Below are positions 1 through 7,487 of a stretch of DNA of 64,000 bases, one piece after another. Below the pieces are notes generated by a model. That model saw only the letters and a program-made list of their open reading frames with translations. It had not been told where the DNA came from and made no database searches. Made by a program: the position numbers and the translations under genes. The DNA is from an uncultured Lachnospiraceae bacterium (GTDB lineage Bacteria; Bacillota; Clostridia; Lachnospirales; Lachnospiraceae): positions 1 to 64,000 of the forward strand of contig CATOJY010000009.1 of NCBI GenBank assembly GCA_951800685.1. The letters are read 5' to 3'. How positions within the stretch are numbered: position 1 is the first letter of the stretch; every line of letters begins with the position of its first letter.

Positions 1-15
1 AATGTTATCAGACAT
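1..15 (-). CDS. First codons of a gene leaving the window
   Basis: Only five codons (M-S-D-N-I) are inside the window, so no function can be given. The start is supported by a strong ribosome-binding site (AAAGGAGG on the minus strand, positions 25-32) with a 9-base spacer. It lies outside the prophage, beyond the displaced rlmD tail. It could be host sequence or belong to another element at the same site. Confidence 0.45.
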
Positions 16-121
16 GGTTCTATACCTCCTTTGGCAAATTTTGTTGTGGTGACTTAATTCTACCAAACGGCTATAGACCATGTCTATTTTTATGCAATTA
101 ATTTGCGAAACTTATTATACG

Positions 122-304
122 TCATCGATGTGACACTTTTGTTTGATAATGCTCCCACACATAATCTTTAATTTCCTGATAGGTTGCTGTGCCGATGCAT
201 TCTCGCCTATCTGCTTCACTTAAATCAATTTCTATCTCAATCTTAGTGGATTTGCCACTTGATTTTTTACGCGACAAGAGGACGCACGTTTCCACATTCG
301 CCGT
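122..304 (-). pseudogene. Displaced C-terminal segment of the 23S rRNA uracil methyltransferase
   Basis: Read on the minus strand from the attL core, this encodes about 60 residues in the same frame as the end of rlmD at the other prophage end. It begins T-A-N-V-E-T and continues through V-L-L-S-R, S-T-K-I-E-I-E-I-D and T-Y-Q-E-I-K-D-Y-V-W before a TGA at 122-124. Many clostridial RlmD/RumA proteins carry a C-terminal extension of this kind after the conserved V-E-T-x-x-L-L motif. There is no start codon or ribosome-binding site of its own. The inference is that this is the part of host rlmD cut off by prophage integration. It could instead be the re-encoded tail of an older element that used the same site. 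Confidence 0.7.
291..304. other. attL core of the prophage
   Basis: The 14 bases tccacattcgccgt occur here and again at 38583-38596. At each copy the minus strand encodes T-A-N-V-E of RlmD in the same frame. Matching extends three more bases on the left side after one mismatch. A tyrosine integrase lies beside the second copy, and all phage genes lie between the copies. Confidence 0.8.
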
Positions 305-421
305 ATATAGGTATTATCATCCTACAATATCTCTATTTACCTAACAAGCCCTAAAAACTGAATATTTTCATTTATATTTACCAATTCAGTTACAGCAAAA
401 CCTTGCTACATATTTTTCGAT

Positions 422-447
422 GGTGGCAAAATGGTGGCATTGCCACC
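422..447. repeat. Probable integrase arm-site repeats near attL, with a palindrome
   Basis: GGTGGCA occurs at 422-428 and 433-439, exactly 11 bp apart. The second copy is also the left half of the near-continuous palindrome GGTGGCA-T-TGCCACC (433-447). The same pair with the same 11-bp spacing occurs near attR (38496 and 38507), and a single GGTGGCAA lies at 1008-1015. Short direct repeats inside both ends are typical of arm sites bound by the N-terminal domain of tyrosine integrases. That role is inferred. Confidence 0.5.
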
Positions 448-467
448 CGCTTCGCATCACGGTCAAC

Positions 468-755
468 ATGGAAGAATTTAATAAAGAGTACGGTTTTGAC
501 TATGGGCCTGATAAATGCATGAATTATCTTTATCCACGTGGGATTAAAAGAGCATTGGAGATATACAGGCGAGAGAGCGGAAGAAAGATAAATCAAGAAG
601 CCTATGATATGATTACAGACGGATTAAAGGCTATCGAACTACCCAAGAAAGAGATAGCAGTAGATAAACATTATGGTTTGCCTGTTCGTATCAATACAGT
701 TTTGGGGGAGGAATCAATGCAGATAGAAAATAATATAAAAATACAAAATATTTAA
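468..755 (+). CDS. Small phage protein of unknown function
   Basis: Encodes about 95 residues, rich in charged residues, with no membrane segment and no family I recognise. The middle part (K-R-A-L-E-I-Y-R-R-E-S-G, then E-A-Y-D-M-I) looks helical and could be a small nucleic-acid-binding or regulatory protein. An in-frame ATG exists at 420, but it lies in the GGTGGCA repeats, so the internal ATG was preferred. Neither start has a good ribosome-binding site, so the gene may be weakly translated or truncated at its 5' end. It lies between attL and a strong terminator at 835-875 and is transcribed towards the phage interior. Confidence 0.5.
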   Translation: MEEFNKEYGFDYGPDKCMNYLYPRGIKRALEIYRRESGRKINQEAYDMITDGLKAIELPKKEIAVDKHYGLPVRINTVLGEESMQIENNIKIQNI

Positions 756-1156
756 TTCAAGAAAAATATCTGAATTTTTACAATAAGCGAACACAGGTAA
801 AAATAAAGAATAACAGACAACAAGAAATACTTTGAAAGTGGCAGTTCTGAGGAAAATTGGAACTGCCACTTTTTATAATTTTAAGATAGTCTATGAAATT
901 TTTCTTAAATTACATTTTTTGATTTAATAAATTTAATTTTTTTAACTTGAAAAACAATTTCCGAAATACCTTAACTTAACAGAAAATTATTTTAGCTTAA
1001 TGACATTGGTGGCAAGTCCGCTCTATTTTTCTTAATCTTCAAGATACTTTTAAAATATTCGACAAAGGGCTCCACATACGTTATAATTTGTAACAGTAAG
1101 AAACTTAAACAGATACGCCCGGATCAGTAAGCAGTCCAGGTATGCAGGAAGAGGAT
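756..1156. other. Intergenic A+T-rich stretch inside the left prophage end
   Basis: No convincing gene is seen. It holds the terminator at 835-875, one GGTGGCAA copy at 1008-1015, and an A+T-rich run at about 890-1000 before the small membrane-protein gene at 1157. Confidence 0.5.
835..875 (+). terminator. Rho-independent terminator
   Basis: A 13-bp perfect stem (AAAGTGGCAGTTC at 835-847 with its complement at 860-872) is followed by T residues. It ends the transcript of the gene at 468-755, and an A-run before the stem could let it work in the other direction too. Confidence 0.75.
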
Positions 1157-1294
1157 ATGCGAAAAGATACTATTTTGGAACTTATCATAAAACTAATTTT
1201 CATAGCTGTTCTGGTGTTTGTTTTTACAAAGCTAACTCCGGTTGTCATGACATGGGTTTTTAATTATATCGCGAATATCGCTAGCACGATGTGA
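1157..1294 (+). CDS. 45-residue single-pass membrane protein
   Basis: Starts M-R-K-D-T and has one long hydrophobic stretch (about residues 8-25, I-I-K-L-I-F-I-A-V-L-V-F-V-F), a Pro-Val-Val break, then a second weaker hydrophobic segment. The ATG at 1157 has AGGAAG six bases upstream. An in-frame ATG at 1142 is less well placed. It lies alone on the plus strand before a bidirectional terminator at 1419-1448. Size and composition resemble small phage membrane peptides, including holin-like or membrane-active toxins, but there is no recognisable family and the role is open. Confidence 0.55.
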   Translation: MRKDTILELIIKLIFIAVLVFVFTKLTPVVMTWVFNYIANIASTM

Positions 1295-1418
1295 TTTTCA
1301 ATACTGATTTGTTCAGTTTTTTCTTTGTTTTCTAGAACCCTCTATCAAATCCGGATCTATGATCCTATCTTTCTAAATATATTTGCTCTATCTTACCAAA
1401 TCTATTATAATATTTTGT

Positions 1419-1448
1419 GAAAAGGGCGGCTTGTCTGCCGCCCTTTTC
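1419..1448. terminator. Bidirectional terminator
   Basis: A 12-bp perfect stem (gaaaagggcggc / gccgcccttttc) with a 6-base loop has an A-run on one side and a T-run on the other. It separates the plus-strand gene at 1157 from the minus-strand gene ending at 1464. Confidence 0.8.
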
Positions 1449-1463
1449 AGTTCCCAGGCTGAT

Positions 1464-1601
1464 TTATTCAGCCTTTTCTTTCTTGTCATCCCGAAGTTCT
1501 TTCACTTTTCTCTTCGCATCTTCTAAGTCTTTGCAACCATCAAGAATCATCTCGAACATTTGAAAGCTTTTATCAAACTGTTTGTCTGTCATAACCTCCA
1601 T
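1464..1601 (-). CDS. Small charged helical phage protein
   Basis: A 45-residue protein beginning M-E-V-M-T-D-K and ending in a Lys/Glu-rich tail. The sequence predicts two helices, with heptad-like hydrophobic spacing in the second half (L-E-D-A-K-R-K-V-K-E-L). The start has AGGAG followed by a short A-run. A longer version from further upstream is possible but lacks this site. It follows the HTH regulator at 1672-1935 in the same direction and is probably co-transcribed. No family is recognised. A partner or anti-regulator of the neighbouring HTH protein is a guess from position only. Confidence 0.5.
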   Translation of the reverse strand: MEVMTDKQFDKSFQMFEMILDGCKDLEDAKRKVKELRDDKKEKAE

Positions 1602-1671
1602 TTTTTTCTCCTTTCTCCCTTTCGGGTTATTGCCCTCTGCTCCTTTGGACAATTATAATATATCACATATT

Positions 1672-1935
1672 TTAGTGATCTCCAATGTGGTTATCACATA
1701 TTTTTGAGATTATTTTTTCTTTGTCCTCATCCGTCTCCACATATTTTATAATATCTCTCGGTTGCATTTCCAAAACACAGCACAAACGATTTAATATTTC
1801 TAAAGATATTTTTGTATCACCATTCCGAAACTTTCTCATTGTATCTTGTCCAAATATCCCACTCTTTTTCGCAACTGTTGTATTTATTCCTACATTTGCC
1901 AATTCCGAAATTATGTCTATTTTATATTGTAACAA
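1672..1935 (-). CDS. Cro/CI-type HTH regulator (HTH_26-like)
   Basis: An 87-residue single-domain DNA-binding protein. Helices at about residues 3-15 and 18-25 (V-A-K-K-S-G-I-F) lead into the recognition region (D-T-M-R-K-F-R-N-G-D) and then L-E-I-L-N-R-L-C-C-V-L, the pattern of short Cro/CI-type regulators. It has its own promoter at 1967-1995 and faces a plus-strand gene whose promoter carries a palindrome (2036-2051). Similar TCACATA half-sites occur near its own 3' end at about 1663 and 1695. It probably represses the divergent gene at 2089 and perhaps itself. The short downstream gene at 1464 follows it. Confidence 0.8.
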   Translation of the reverse strand: MLQYKIDIISELANVGINTTVAKKSGIFGQDTMRKFRNGDTKISLEILNRLCCVLEMQPRDIIKYVETDEDKEKIISKICDNHIGDH

Positions 1936-1966
1936 TTCTGCTTCCTCCCCTCGAATGTATAAATTT

Positions 1967-1995
1967 ACTATATAATGCTATACTGATTTTGTCAA
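1967..1995 (-). promoter_or_regulatory. Promoter of the left HTH regulator
   Basis: On the minus strand, TTGACA (1990-1995), a 17-base spacer and TATAGT (1967-1972) form a near-consensus vegetative promoter about 30 bases upstream of the HTH gene start. Confidence 0.75.
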
Positions 1996-2028
1996 TAAAT
2001 ATTTTCTCAAAAAAGTGTGATTTAATGG

Positions 2029-2057
2029 TTGACATTCACATATTTATGTGATACCAT
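2029..2057 (+). promoter_or_regulatory. Promoter with an operator filling its spacer
   Basis: TTGACA (2029-2034), a 17-base spacer and TACCAT (2052-2057) form a plus-strand promoter for the gene at 2089. The spacer contains the palindrome TCACATA-TT-TATGTGA (2036-2051), so a bound dimer would block the promoter. The HTH protein encoded divergently at 1672-1935 is the obvious candidate repressor. Confidence 0.7.
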
Positions 2058-2088
2058 AGACTTATCAAAGAAACGGGGGATATTAGAA

Positions 2089-2301
2089 ATGACAACACAA
2101 GAACAGGCTTTCGATATTGCTATGAAATATATAAATGGAACAAAGGAAGAAAAGGAAATTATAATATCTTTCTTTAACGGAAAAGAAAGAGAAATTTTCT
2201 TAACTGCAGTTGGAATGGTTCATATGTTTACAGATTCAGATTACTACAGCACAATTCAAAATACAGTCAGAGGACAAATCGTAAGCAAACTTTACAATTA
2301 A
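2089..2301 (+). CDS. Small phage protein behind the left operator
   Basis: A 70-residue soluble protein starting M-T-T-Q-E-Q-A-F, with a helical charged core (T-K-E-E-K-E-I-I-I-S-F-F). The ATG at 2089 has a GGGGGA site upstream. An earlier in-frame ATG at 2029 overlaps the promoter and was rejected. Transcription from the operator-controlled promoter at 2029-2057 suggests expression when the HTH protein at 1672-1935 is absent. It is followed by a GC-rich hairpin and a 55-residue gene, which look like one short transcript ending at the terminator at 2527. No family is recognised. Confidence 0.55.
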   Translation: MTTQEQAFDIAMKYINGTKEEKEIIISFFNGKEREIFLTAVGMVHMFTDSDYYSTIQNTVRGQIVSKLYN

Positions 2302-2313
2302 CCACACCACCCA

Positions 2314-2333
2314 CCCGGCGGGGTTGCGCCGGG
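2314..2333 (+). other. GC-rich hairpin between two small genes
   Basis: CCCGGCG and CGCCGGG pair around a 6-base loop, just before the ribosome-binding region of the gene at 2350. There is no T-run, so it is more likely an mRNA processing or translation-modulating structure than a terminator. Confidence 0.5.
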
Positions 2334-2349
2334 AGAAAGAAGGGCAGAT

Positions 2350-2517
2350 ATGAAAAATAGATATTGGTTTACAAATGAAGATGGCGAAAATATTTTAAAT
2401 GATTTCTGTGGAACGGAAAAAGAAGCCGTTAAATACGCTGAAGAACAAGCAAGCGCATTAGAGCAATCAATCTATATAAATTGTGGAGAAGATATTGTTG
2501 ACGTTGCATATGTGTAG
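2350..2517 (+). CDS. 55-residue hypothetical phage protein
   Basis: Starts M-K-N-R-Y-W-F and is acidic, with E-E-Q-A-S-A-L-E in the middle and D-V-A-Y-V at the end. A Gly/Ala-rich purine stretch (AGAAAGAAGGG) precedes the ATG. It has the aromatic beta-hairpin plus helix feel of small phage proteins, but I recognise no family. It is probably co-transcribed with 2089-2301 and ends just before a terminator. Confidence 0.55.
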   Translation: MKNRYWFTNEDGENILNDFCGTEKEAVKYAEEQASALEQSIYINCGEDIVDVAYV

Positions 2518-2526
2518 AATAGAACA

Positions 2527-2557
2527 GGCGGCAGGATAACACCTACCGCCAATTTTT
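2527..2557. terminator. Terminator between the left small genes and the lysis operon
   Basis: A 9-bp stem with one mismatch (ggcggcagg / cctaccgcc) is followed by TTTTT on the plus strand. It stands between convergent transcripts and overlaps the last bases of the endolysin gene region. Confidence 0.65.
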
Positions 2558-3782
2558 ATACTTGATACAGATTTATCATTGATACCACGCCCATGGAATC
2601 GAGCTGCTTCTGCAGCCGCTCGGCATTGTTACGGCTCTTATACGCCCCAGCCTGCACAATCCAGAGCTGCCCGTCCGGCGCGATCTCGTCTGGTTGCGAC
2701 GTCGCAACGTCAGTTTTGACGATGCGGTTAAGCAACTGTACGATATGATCCCCATAGCTATCCTTTGCTGCTCTGGCCGTCGTAAGATCCGGATAGCCGG
2801 AATAGCCTGGCACAGCCCATTTCCCAGATAATTTCTCAAATGTAGGTGCACATCCCTTATTAACATACTTATATCGCGGATCCACACAGGCCTGCGTCAA
2901 AGGCTCCGTCGAAGCATATGCTTTGAGATGCTGGATCTGTGCCCGGATTCCGGTCCGGTCATCTGCAAAAGTAATGCCTGGTACTCCGCCAGTAGCTCCC
3001 AGGCCGGCATAGTTGTGTTGTCCAGGTTGCACATCTCCGCCGAACTTAAAATATCCCGTCTCGATCAGTGCCTGACAAAATGCGCCGTCGCCGCGCACGC
3101 CTTCCGCGGCGCCCTCGTCGATAAAGATCTGCGCAAGGTGCAGATACCCGGTTGCCCGTGAATTTACAGACAGCAGATGTTCATTTAACTGTTCTGCACT
3201 CGCAATACTGCTTCCCATGATCGCTGTCTCGTCTTCTGTTACATTTCCTTTAGAAATATTATCGAGTAAAGCCGCATAGATCGCTTTTGCTATCGCTTCC
3301 GCGCCGCCTGCTGCCATGTATGTATCTATATCCTGCTGATTGTCACAGAAGCAGCACTCGATCAACATAGACTTTGCTTTTGTCTTCCTGATCACGTATA
3401 ACCCAGATCCAGCCTTAACGCCCCGGTTCATAAAGCCTAGATCAGCGATATTAGCGCATACATCTAATGCATCCTGGTACTGCCTTCCCTCGTATGTGTA
3501 AACCTCTACGCCACGCCCTGTGTGTGCTGCTGACGCATTAAAATGTATGCTGATAAACCAGTCGAGAGCCTGCCAGTTCGCCAGCTCAACTGCGGCTGCC
3601 AGATACTCCTGCTGTGTGTTTGCCTGATCTATTGTGCAGTCGATCACAGTAACGCCTGCTGCCATGAGTAAGCTTATCAGAGCTTGCCCAACCAGTCTCG
3701 TATGTTCACTTTCCTTAATAATGCCAACGGCGCCGGATCCGGCGCCGCTTTTTGTATGGCCACAATTAATTCCTACAATCAT
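2556..3782 (-). CDS. Endolysin: amidase, glucosaminidase and SPOR domains
   Basis: A 408-residue cell-wall hydrolase released at lysis. Residues 1-175 are an Amidase_3 (N-acetylmuramoyl-L-alanine amidase) domain, with zinc-ligand candidates H9 (I-N-C-G-H), E24/E26, H80 (S-I-H-F-N-A) and the catalytic E142 (L-I-E-C-C-F). Residues about 190-345 look like a GH73 glucosaminidase, with E241 in A-L-I-E-T-G-Y and the N-Y-A-G-L motif. The last 40 residues (Q-A-G-A-Y-K-S-R through M-G-V) are a SPOR peptidoglycan-binding domain. There is no signal peptide, as expected when a holin exports it. Two catalytic domains plus SPOR in one endolysin is uncommon. It ends the late operon, directly after the holin genes. 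Confidence 0.9.
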   Translation of the reverse strand: MIVGINCGHTKSGAGSGAVGIIKESEHTRLVGQALISLLMAAGVTVIDCTIDQANTQQEYLAAAVELANWQALDWFISIHFNASAAHTGRGVEVYTYEGRQYQDALDVCANIADLGFMNRGVKAGSGLYVIRKTKAKSMLIECCFCDNQQDIDTYMAAGGAEAIAKAIYAALLDNISKGNVTEDETAIMGSSIASAEQLNEHLLSVNSRATGYLHLAQIFIDEGAAEGVRGDGAFCQALIETGYFKFGGDVQPGQHNYAGLGATGGVPGITFADDRTGIRAQIQHLKAYASTEPLTQACVDPRYKYVNKGCAPTFEKLSGKWAVPGYSGYPDLTTARAAKDSYGDHIVQLLNRIVKTDVATSQPDEIAPDGQLWIVQAGAYKSRNNAERLQKQLDSMGVVSMINLYQV

Positions 3783-3797
3783 GATATTCCTTTCTCC

Positions 3798-4031
3798 TTA
3801 TTTATGGTGAAGATATTCATCTGCAATGATTGCATCTTGTGTAAAACTATTGTTTTTCCACCAAGCCCAGAGAGAAGCCCCTATAGTCAATGCCATAGAT
3901 ATTGCTTGTCCAACTTCTTCCTCCGAAAATGGAAGCGGACTATGGCCGCTGATCGTCAACGCCTGATTTGCCAGTGCAAATACAAGCACTCCAGTTCTTA
4001 CAATAGTTCCTTTTTCAATTTTTCTTTTCAT
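3798..4031 (-). CDS. Holin, SPP1 family
   Basis: A 77-residue protein matching the SPP1-type phage holin pattern: K-G-T-I-V-R-T at the start, L-A-N-Q-A-L-T, then the conserved S-P-L-P-F before a helix, and S-L-W-A-W-W-K-N-N-S-F near the C-terminus. Two membrane segments are expected at about residues 11-28 and 45-60. It would permeabilise the membrane so the endolysin encoded 15 bases downstream can reach the wall. Its start overlaps the end of the upstream membrane-protein gene, so the two are translationally coupled. Confidence 0.88.
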   Translation of the reverse strand: MKRKIEKGTIVRTGVLVFALANQALTISGHSPLPFSEEEVGQAISMALTIGASLWAWWKNNSFTQDAIIADEYLHHK

Positions 4032-4368
4032 GAATTTTCTCCTTTTCTTCCGGCTCCTCCGGCATTTTTAAAAGTGTATGATACAGTTGTGTTGCAACAT
4101 CGTTACCGTCCAATGCGTGATATGCTTCATATGCTTTTTTTATTGATTCTTTCGCATAAATCGGGCAGAAATCACGATCCTGATACTTGTTATAGTTTGA
4201 TACTATACTTTCCCGTAAAAGACACTGCACGCCGTCTGCAACAGCTTTGTTTTTTTTCTGTTCTTCTTTCAGTTTTTTTGCTGTCTGTCGGTATAAAAAC
4301 CCAAGAACAAATGTAGCCACCGTAAAGAACCATTCCACCCAGTGCACCACTATGTATTGCATGATCAT
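4015..4368 (-). CDS. Membrane-anchored lysis-cassette protein
   Basis: A 117-residue protein with one N-terminal membrane segment (residues about 5-25), then a basic helical stretch (A-K-K-L-K-E-E-Q-K-K-N-K) and a soluble helical domain ending in a Glu/Lys-rich tail. It resembles small conserved proteins found just before SPP1-type holins in clostridial phages. Its exact role is not known to me. It could be an accessory holin or holin regulator. Its stop overlaps the holin start. Confidence 0.7.
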   Translation of the reverse strand: MIMQYIVVHWVEWFFTVATFVLGFLYRQTAKKLKEEQKKNKAVADGVQCLLRESIVSNYNKYQDRDFCPIYAKESIKKAYEAYHALDGNDVATQLYHTLLKMPEEPEEKEKIHEKKN

Positions 4369-4388
4369 TTCAATTCCCCATCCTTTGC

Positions 4389-4832
4389 TTATATAAATTT
4401 ATAATGAGGTCTCTCTCGTTTCTTTATTTCCGTCCATGGACTCCATTTTCTTATATTCACATAGACAAGATATCTGATCCAGTCGTCCAGAACGATGCCA
4501 ACTGCAGATAAAGGAATCCATAGTAGAAAATAATACAAGCATATCTGCCCATATAGGTTAAATGGGAGCGCAGAATAATCCCAGACTCCCCAGCCAAACC
4601 ATAGGTTTACTATACACCCTGTGAAAAATTCCAGAACAGTTACTATGCTTGCACCCGTTACCGACTGCCGTAATAGGCACCAATGCCATGGGATTTTATA
4701 TTCGTTGAGTAATCCAAGAACTACAAAGCCGCCGCCTCCAAGACAGAACATAGTCCAGTGTGTCCAACCGCGCCACACTATCTCTATCCATGTATATAAC
4801 CGACCGCCTAATAAAAATAATAGTACTTCCAT
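4389..4832 (-). CDS. Multi-pass membrane protein (ABC_trans_CmpB / type IV family)
   Basis: A 147-residue protein with about four hydrophobic segments, rich in Trp and Gly (L-G-G-G-G-F-V-V-L-G, F-G-W-G-V-W-D-Y-S). The G-W-G-V-W-D-Y-S motif and size fit the putative ABC-transporter type IV (CmpB-like) family, often annotated in clostridial genomes and in phage lysis cassettes. No transporter partner is present here, so transport is doubtful. A role in lysis or superinfection effects is inferred from its place just before the holin genes. Confidence 0.7.
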   Translation of the reverse strand: MEVLLFLLGGRLYTWIEIVWRGWTHWTMFCLGGGGFVVLGLLNEYKIPWHWCLLRQSVTGASIVTVLEFFTGCIVNLWFGWGVWDYSALPFNLYGQICLYYFLLWIPLSAVGIVLDDWIRYLVYVNIRKWSPWTEIKKRERPHYKFI

Positions 4833-4834
4833 CC

Positions 4835-5530
4835 TTATTCTCCTTGTTGCTGTGCAAGGTACATCTTAAATACCTCGTTCTGGTACTCCTCCGGAATAGA
4901 AATGCCGTAAGTTATCTGCGCCACATCCTCCTTCGTCCCGCATCGATCCACCCACTCGCAAAGATTATTCCTGTATGTAGTTTCAATGTTAACGAATCCT
5001 AGTGCTGTCGTTATGATCTTCTGCATATCATTCCTGGATAGCAACATACAATGATTATCAGAATCCTGATAAGAAACTATCTCTGCATCAGATCCTGATA
5101 GTTCTAGCTGTTTCCCCATTAGAAATTCCCTATCCTCACTTTTCAATGGGAAATGCTGTATTCCGGTAGAGAGTTCCACATTAATACCCTCTGTAACATC
5201 TGTGTCATATGCTGCATAAATCTCCTGTTTCTTAGCTGATTTTACTTCTTCCAACGTTGGGATATACGGCTCTGGATCAGGTACAGGATCCGGTTTTTTT
5301 GGCTCAACATAGACAGATCCATCATCTGAGAACTGCAGACCACCTTCAAGTTCTCTGTACAGTGTCGTATATCCTGTATATTCCCATTTATCATCCTTAC
5401 CGATTCTCGACACGGTAAAACCGCTATCATATGACGGAAGATTTCCCAAGACCTGTACGACATGCTCGGATATCCTGCTGAATTCTACTTCATATTTCTT
5501 TGTTTGACCTACATAGGTTAGATTGACCAT
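4835..5530 (-). CDS. Tail-fibre-associated protein with DUF4376-like C-terminus
   Basis: A 231-residue protein. The N-terminal third is a beta-rich module. A Pro/Asp-rich linker (about residues 77-92, K-P-D-P-V-P-D-P-E-P-Y) follows. The C-terminal half has a helical start (S-A-K-K-Q-E-I-Y-A-A-Y-D) and then the layout of DUF4376, a domain found in tail-fibre assembly or fibre-tip proteins of Firmicute phages. It lies between the fibre gene and the lysis cassette, as such proteins usually do. Enzymatic activity is not expected. Confidence 0.65.
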   Translation of the reverse strand: MVNLTYVGQTKKYEVEFSRISEHVVQVLGNLPSYDSGFTVSRIGKDDKWEYTGYTTLYRELEGGLQFSDDGSVYVEPKKPDPVPDPEPYIPTLEEVKSAKKQEIYAAYDTDVTEGINVELSTGIQHFPLKSEDREFLMGKQLELSGSDAEIVSYQDSDNHCMLLSRNDMQKIITTALGFVNIETTYRNNLCEWVDRCGTKEDVAQITYGISIPEEYQNEVFKMYLAQQQGE

Positions 5531-5648
5531 AGCTTTTTCCTTTCTCCGGTCTTACCGGGCTAAAATATTTGTAGTATGTTTTTCAACTACAACCTCGTAC
5601 AACGGACATGTGACAAGTTTTTATCTTGAATATGCATAACCTAGGAAT

Positions 5649-6443
5649 TTAGGATTGGTATAACACAGCCATAAATCGTAAATATCCAGCAGTAGTACTT
5701 GTGGTTTTCGCATGTATGTTTATAGTATCACCCTCTGTAAGATTAATAGTTAAGAGCGTAATATCCGGTACAAAACTAGTCCCCGTCCCTGATCCAACAT
5801 AAATGTTTTGTGAAATTCCATTAACATAATAGCTTATTGTAAACTTATCATCGCCCTTTGCATCATTGCCTGCAATACACAGCGTGTAGTTACCGCTTTT
5901 TACACACTTTAATATACCGTCAGCGTTGATCTCAAAACCGCTATGAGCTAAAAGACTTAAAAATGATCCTTTATTATACGGTACCGTTTTTTCTGTTTTA
6001 AAGATGGCGTATGATGCTTCTGAAAAAGGGTGCACTGTATCAGCACCATCCTTCCAACCTGGCTGACCATTGGCTGTAAAGCCGAAGGTGAGGCCACCTA
6101 ATTTATCATTTAACGCCCCAAACATTTCCTTTACTGCCAGAGCACCAGCAACTTTTCCGGATCCCGTGTTTGCTTCTATTTCTTCCTTGTTATCTAGGAT
6201 ATCTACGGCGTTACCGCCGCCTCCAGACTGAGCCACTTCATTGATAGCACCCACAAGGTTTTCCTTATTTTCCGTCTGTAATGTTTTCAAATCCCCAACT
6301 TTAAGGGCTCCCCTTATCTTTTCTTCCAAAACTTCCTGCGTTACCGCCTTTGTTCCGGATCCATTCCCCATCTCTACAAGATGCAGGCTTCCGGCCGGAA
6401 CTGTTTCAGTCTGTTCTAACTGTGTAATATCAATTTTTCCCAT
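5649..6443 (-). CDS. Tail fibre / receptor-binding protein with beta-sandwich tip
   Basis: A 264-residue protein. The ATG at 6443 (M-G-K-I-D-I-T) follows AAGGAG with good spacing. An extension upstream would overlap the preceding gene. Residues 1-75 look like a fibre attachment domain, followed by a Gly-rich hinge (S-G-G-G-G-N-A), a helical stretch, then from about residue 140 a beta-rich C-terminal domain (G-N-Y-T-L-C-I-A-G, I-S-Y-Y-V-N-G). This domain resembles C1q/TNF-like trimeric tips in phage fibres. Host binding is inferred from this architecture and from its position after the baseplate genes. Confidence 0.65.
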   Translation of the reverse strand: MGKIDITQLEQTETVPAGSLHLVEMGNGSGTKAVTQEVLEEKIRGALKVGDLKTLQTENKENLVGAINEVAQSGGGGNAVDILDNKEEIEANTGSGKVAGALAVKEMFGALNDKLGGLTFGFTANGQPGWKDGADTVHPFSEASYAIFKTEKTVPYNKGSFLSLLAHSGFEINADGILKCVKSGNYTLCIAGNDAKGDDKFTISYYVNGISQNIYVGSGTGTSFVPDITLLTINLTEGDTINIHAKTTSTTAGYLRFMAVLYQS

Positions 6444-6465
6444 TTTTATTGCTCCTTCCTTAAAG

Positions 6466-7482
6466 TTATTTTGCACATTGACAGATAGGTCGTCTCACCA
6501 TTATTGTATTGCCCATGCCGTCTATAATGGTATCTCCATTGCTTGTTGCAAGTTCTGCCCTTACCATTCCGGTAAAAAGCATTTTTTCTATTTCTTTTAC
6601 CTGTTTGTTAAGCTCCTCTATCTGTAGCAGCATTTCCCCAGATGCATCCGTGCTGAAAATGTCCTTGATCACTTCAAACCATTCAAGAAACTCGGTTTCC
6701 TTCGTATTTCTAAAGTTAATCAACTGCTGCGTTAGAGCAGCAAGATCAGAATTGCCCTTCACTTCCAGTTCATTGATATAACTTTCATACTGTGTATACA
6801 AGTTTTCTCCACGCTGCGTGAATTCCGTGTAGCGCTCATCCATCACCTTGGTAAGATCGTTATAAGCTGTTTGTGCTATATTAACAAATTCGTCATAACT
6901 TGTATTCGACTTATCGACAAATTCCTTATAAAAGTCATTAAGCTGGTCATACAGTGTAGCTGTATCAAGATCATAAAACGGAAACGCCAGACCACATACA
7001 GTACTGTTTAACCGCTGATCCGTAATGTCTGCCTGTCTGATCGATATCGCCCCCGCTGCCACATAAATATCTGCAACTACATAATCTTTATACTCTGCGT
7101 CTCTCCTGCATACTGGCGGTGCCGGCCTGTATGCAGGTATACCTTTCTGCAGCGTGTAATGGATATCCCTGTCTTCTGCACTCCAGGTTACCGACACTCT
7201 GTCTATTCTGTTCATGATACCATCGGCCGGGCTTAATGATACCAGGATATCGGATACGTTGCTGTACCGGTAACCATCTATGATCATCCTTCCAGGTTTT
7301 AATGTCACCGTCATATCACCATTTGCGATCACCTGCAGATTTGTAGATTCTTTCATAAATATTCCGGATGATATAAACGCCCGGAAATATTCCGCGAAAG
7401 CATCCGCAAGATATTCCCGATCCGGTTTTCCATCAACTTCTACCGAATCAAAAGGAAAAGAATATTCTGAGTTTTCTGCCAT
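6466..7482 (-). CDS. Baseplate / tail structural protein
   Basis: A 338-residue protein. The N-terminal half (residues 1-165) matches the upper-baseplate type module of siphoviruses (F-P-F-D-S-V-E-V-D-G-K-P-D-R-E-Y, then V-T-L-K-P-G-R-M-I-I-D-G-Y). Residues about 170-300 form a long coiled-coil-like region (Y-D-Q-L-N-D-F-Y-K-E-F, L-L-Q-I-E-E-L-N-K-Q). A short beta C-terminus ends with two Cys. It probably links the distal tail to the fibre encoded next. Start and stop lie close to both neighbours in the tail operon. Confidence 0.75.
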   Translation of the reverse strand: MAENSEYSFPFDSVEVDGKPDREYLADAFAEYFRAFISSGIFMKESTNLQVIANGDMTVTLKPGRMIIDGYRYSNVSDILVSLSPADGIMNRIDRVSVTWSAEDRDIHYTLQKGIPAYRPAPPVCRRDAEYKDYVVADIYVAAGAISIRQADITDQRLNSTVCGLAFPFYDLDTATLYDQLNDFYKEFVDKSNTSYDEFVNIAQTAYNDLTKVMDERYTEFTQRGENLYTQYESYINELEVKGNSDLAALTQQLINFRNTKETEFLEWFEVIKDIFSTDASGEMLLQIEELNKQVKEIEKMLFTGMVRAELATSNGDTIIDGMGNTIMVRRPICQCAK

Positions 7483-7487
7483 ATTGT

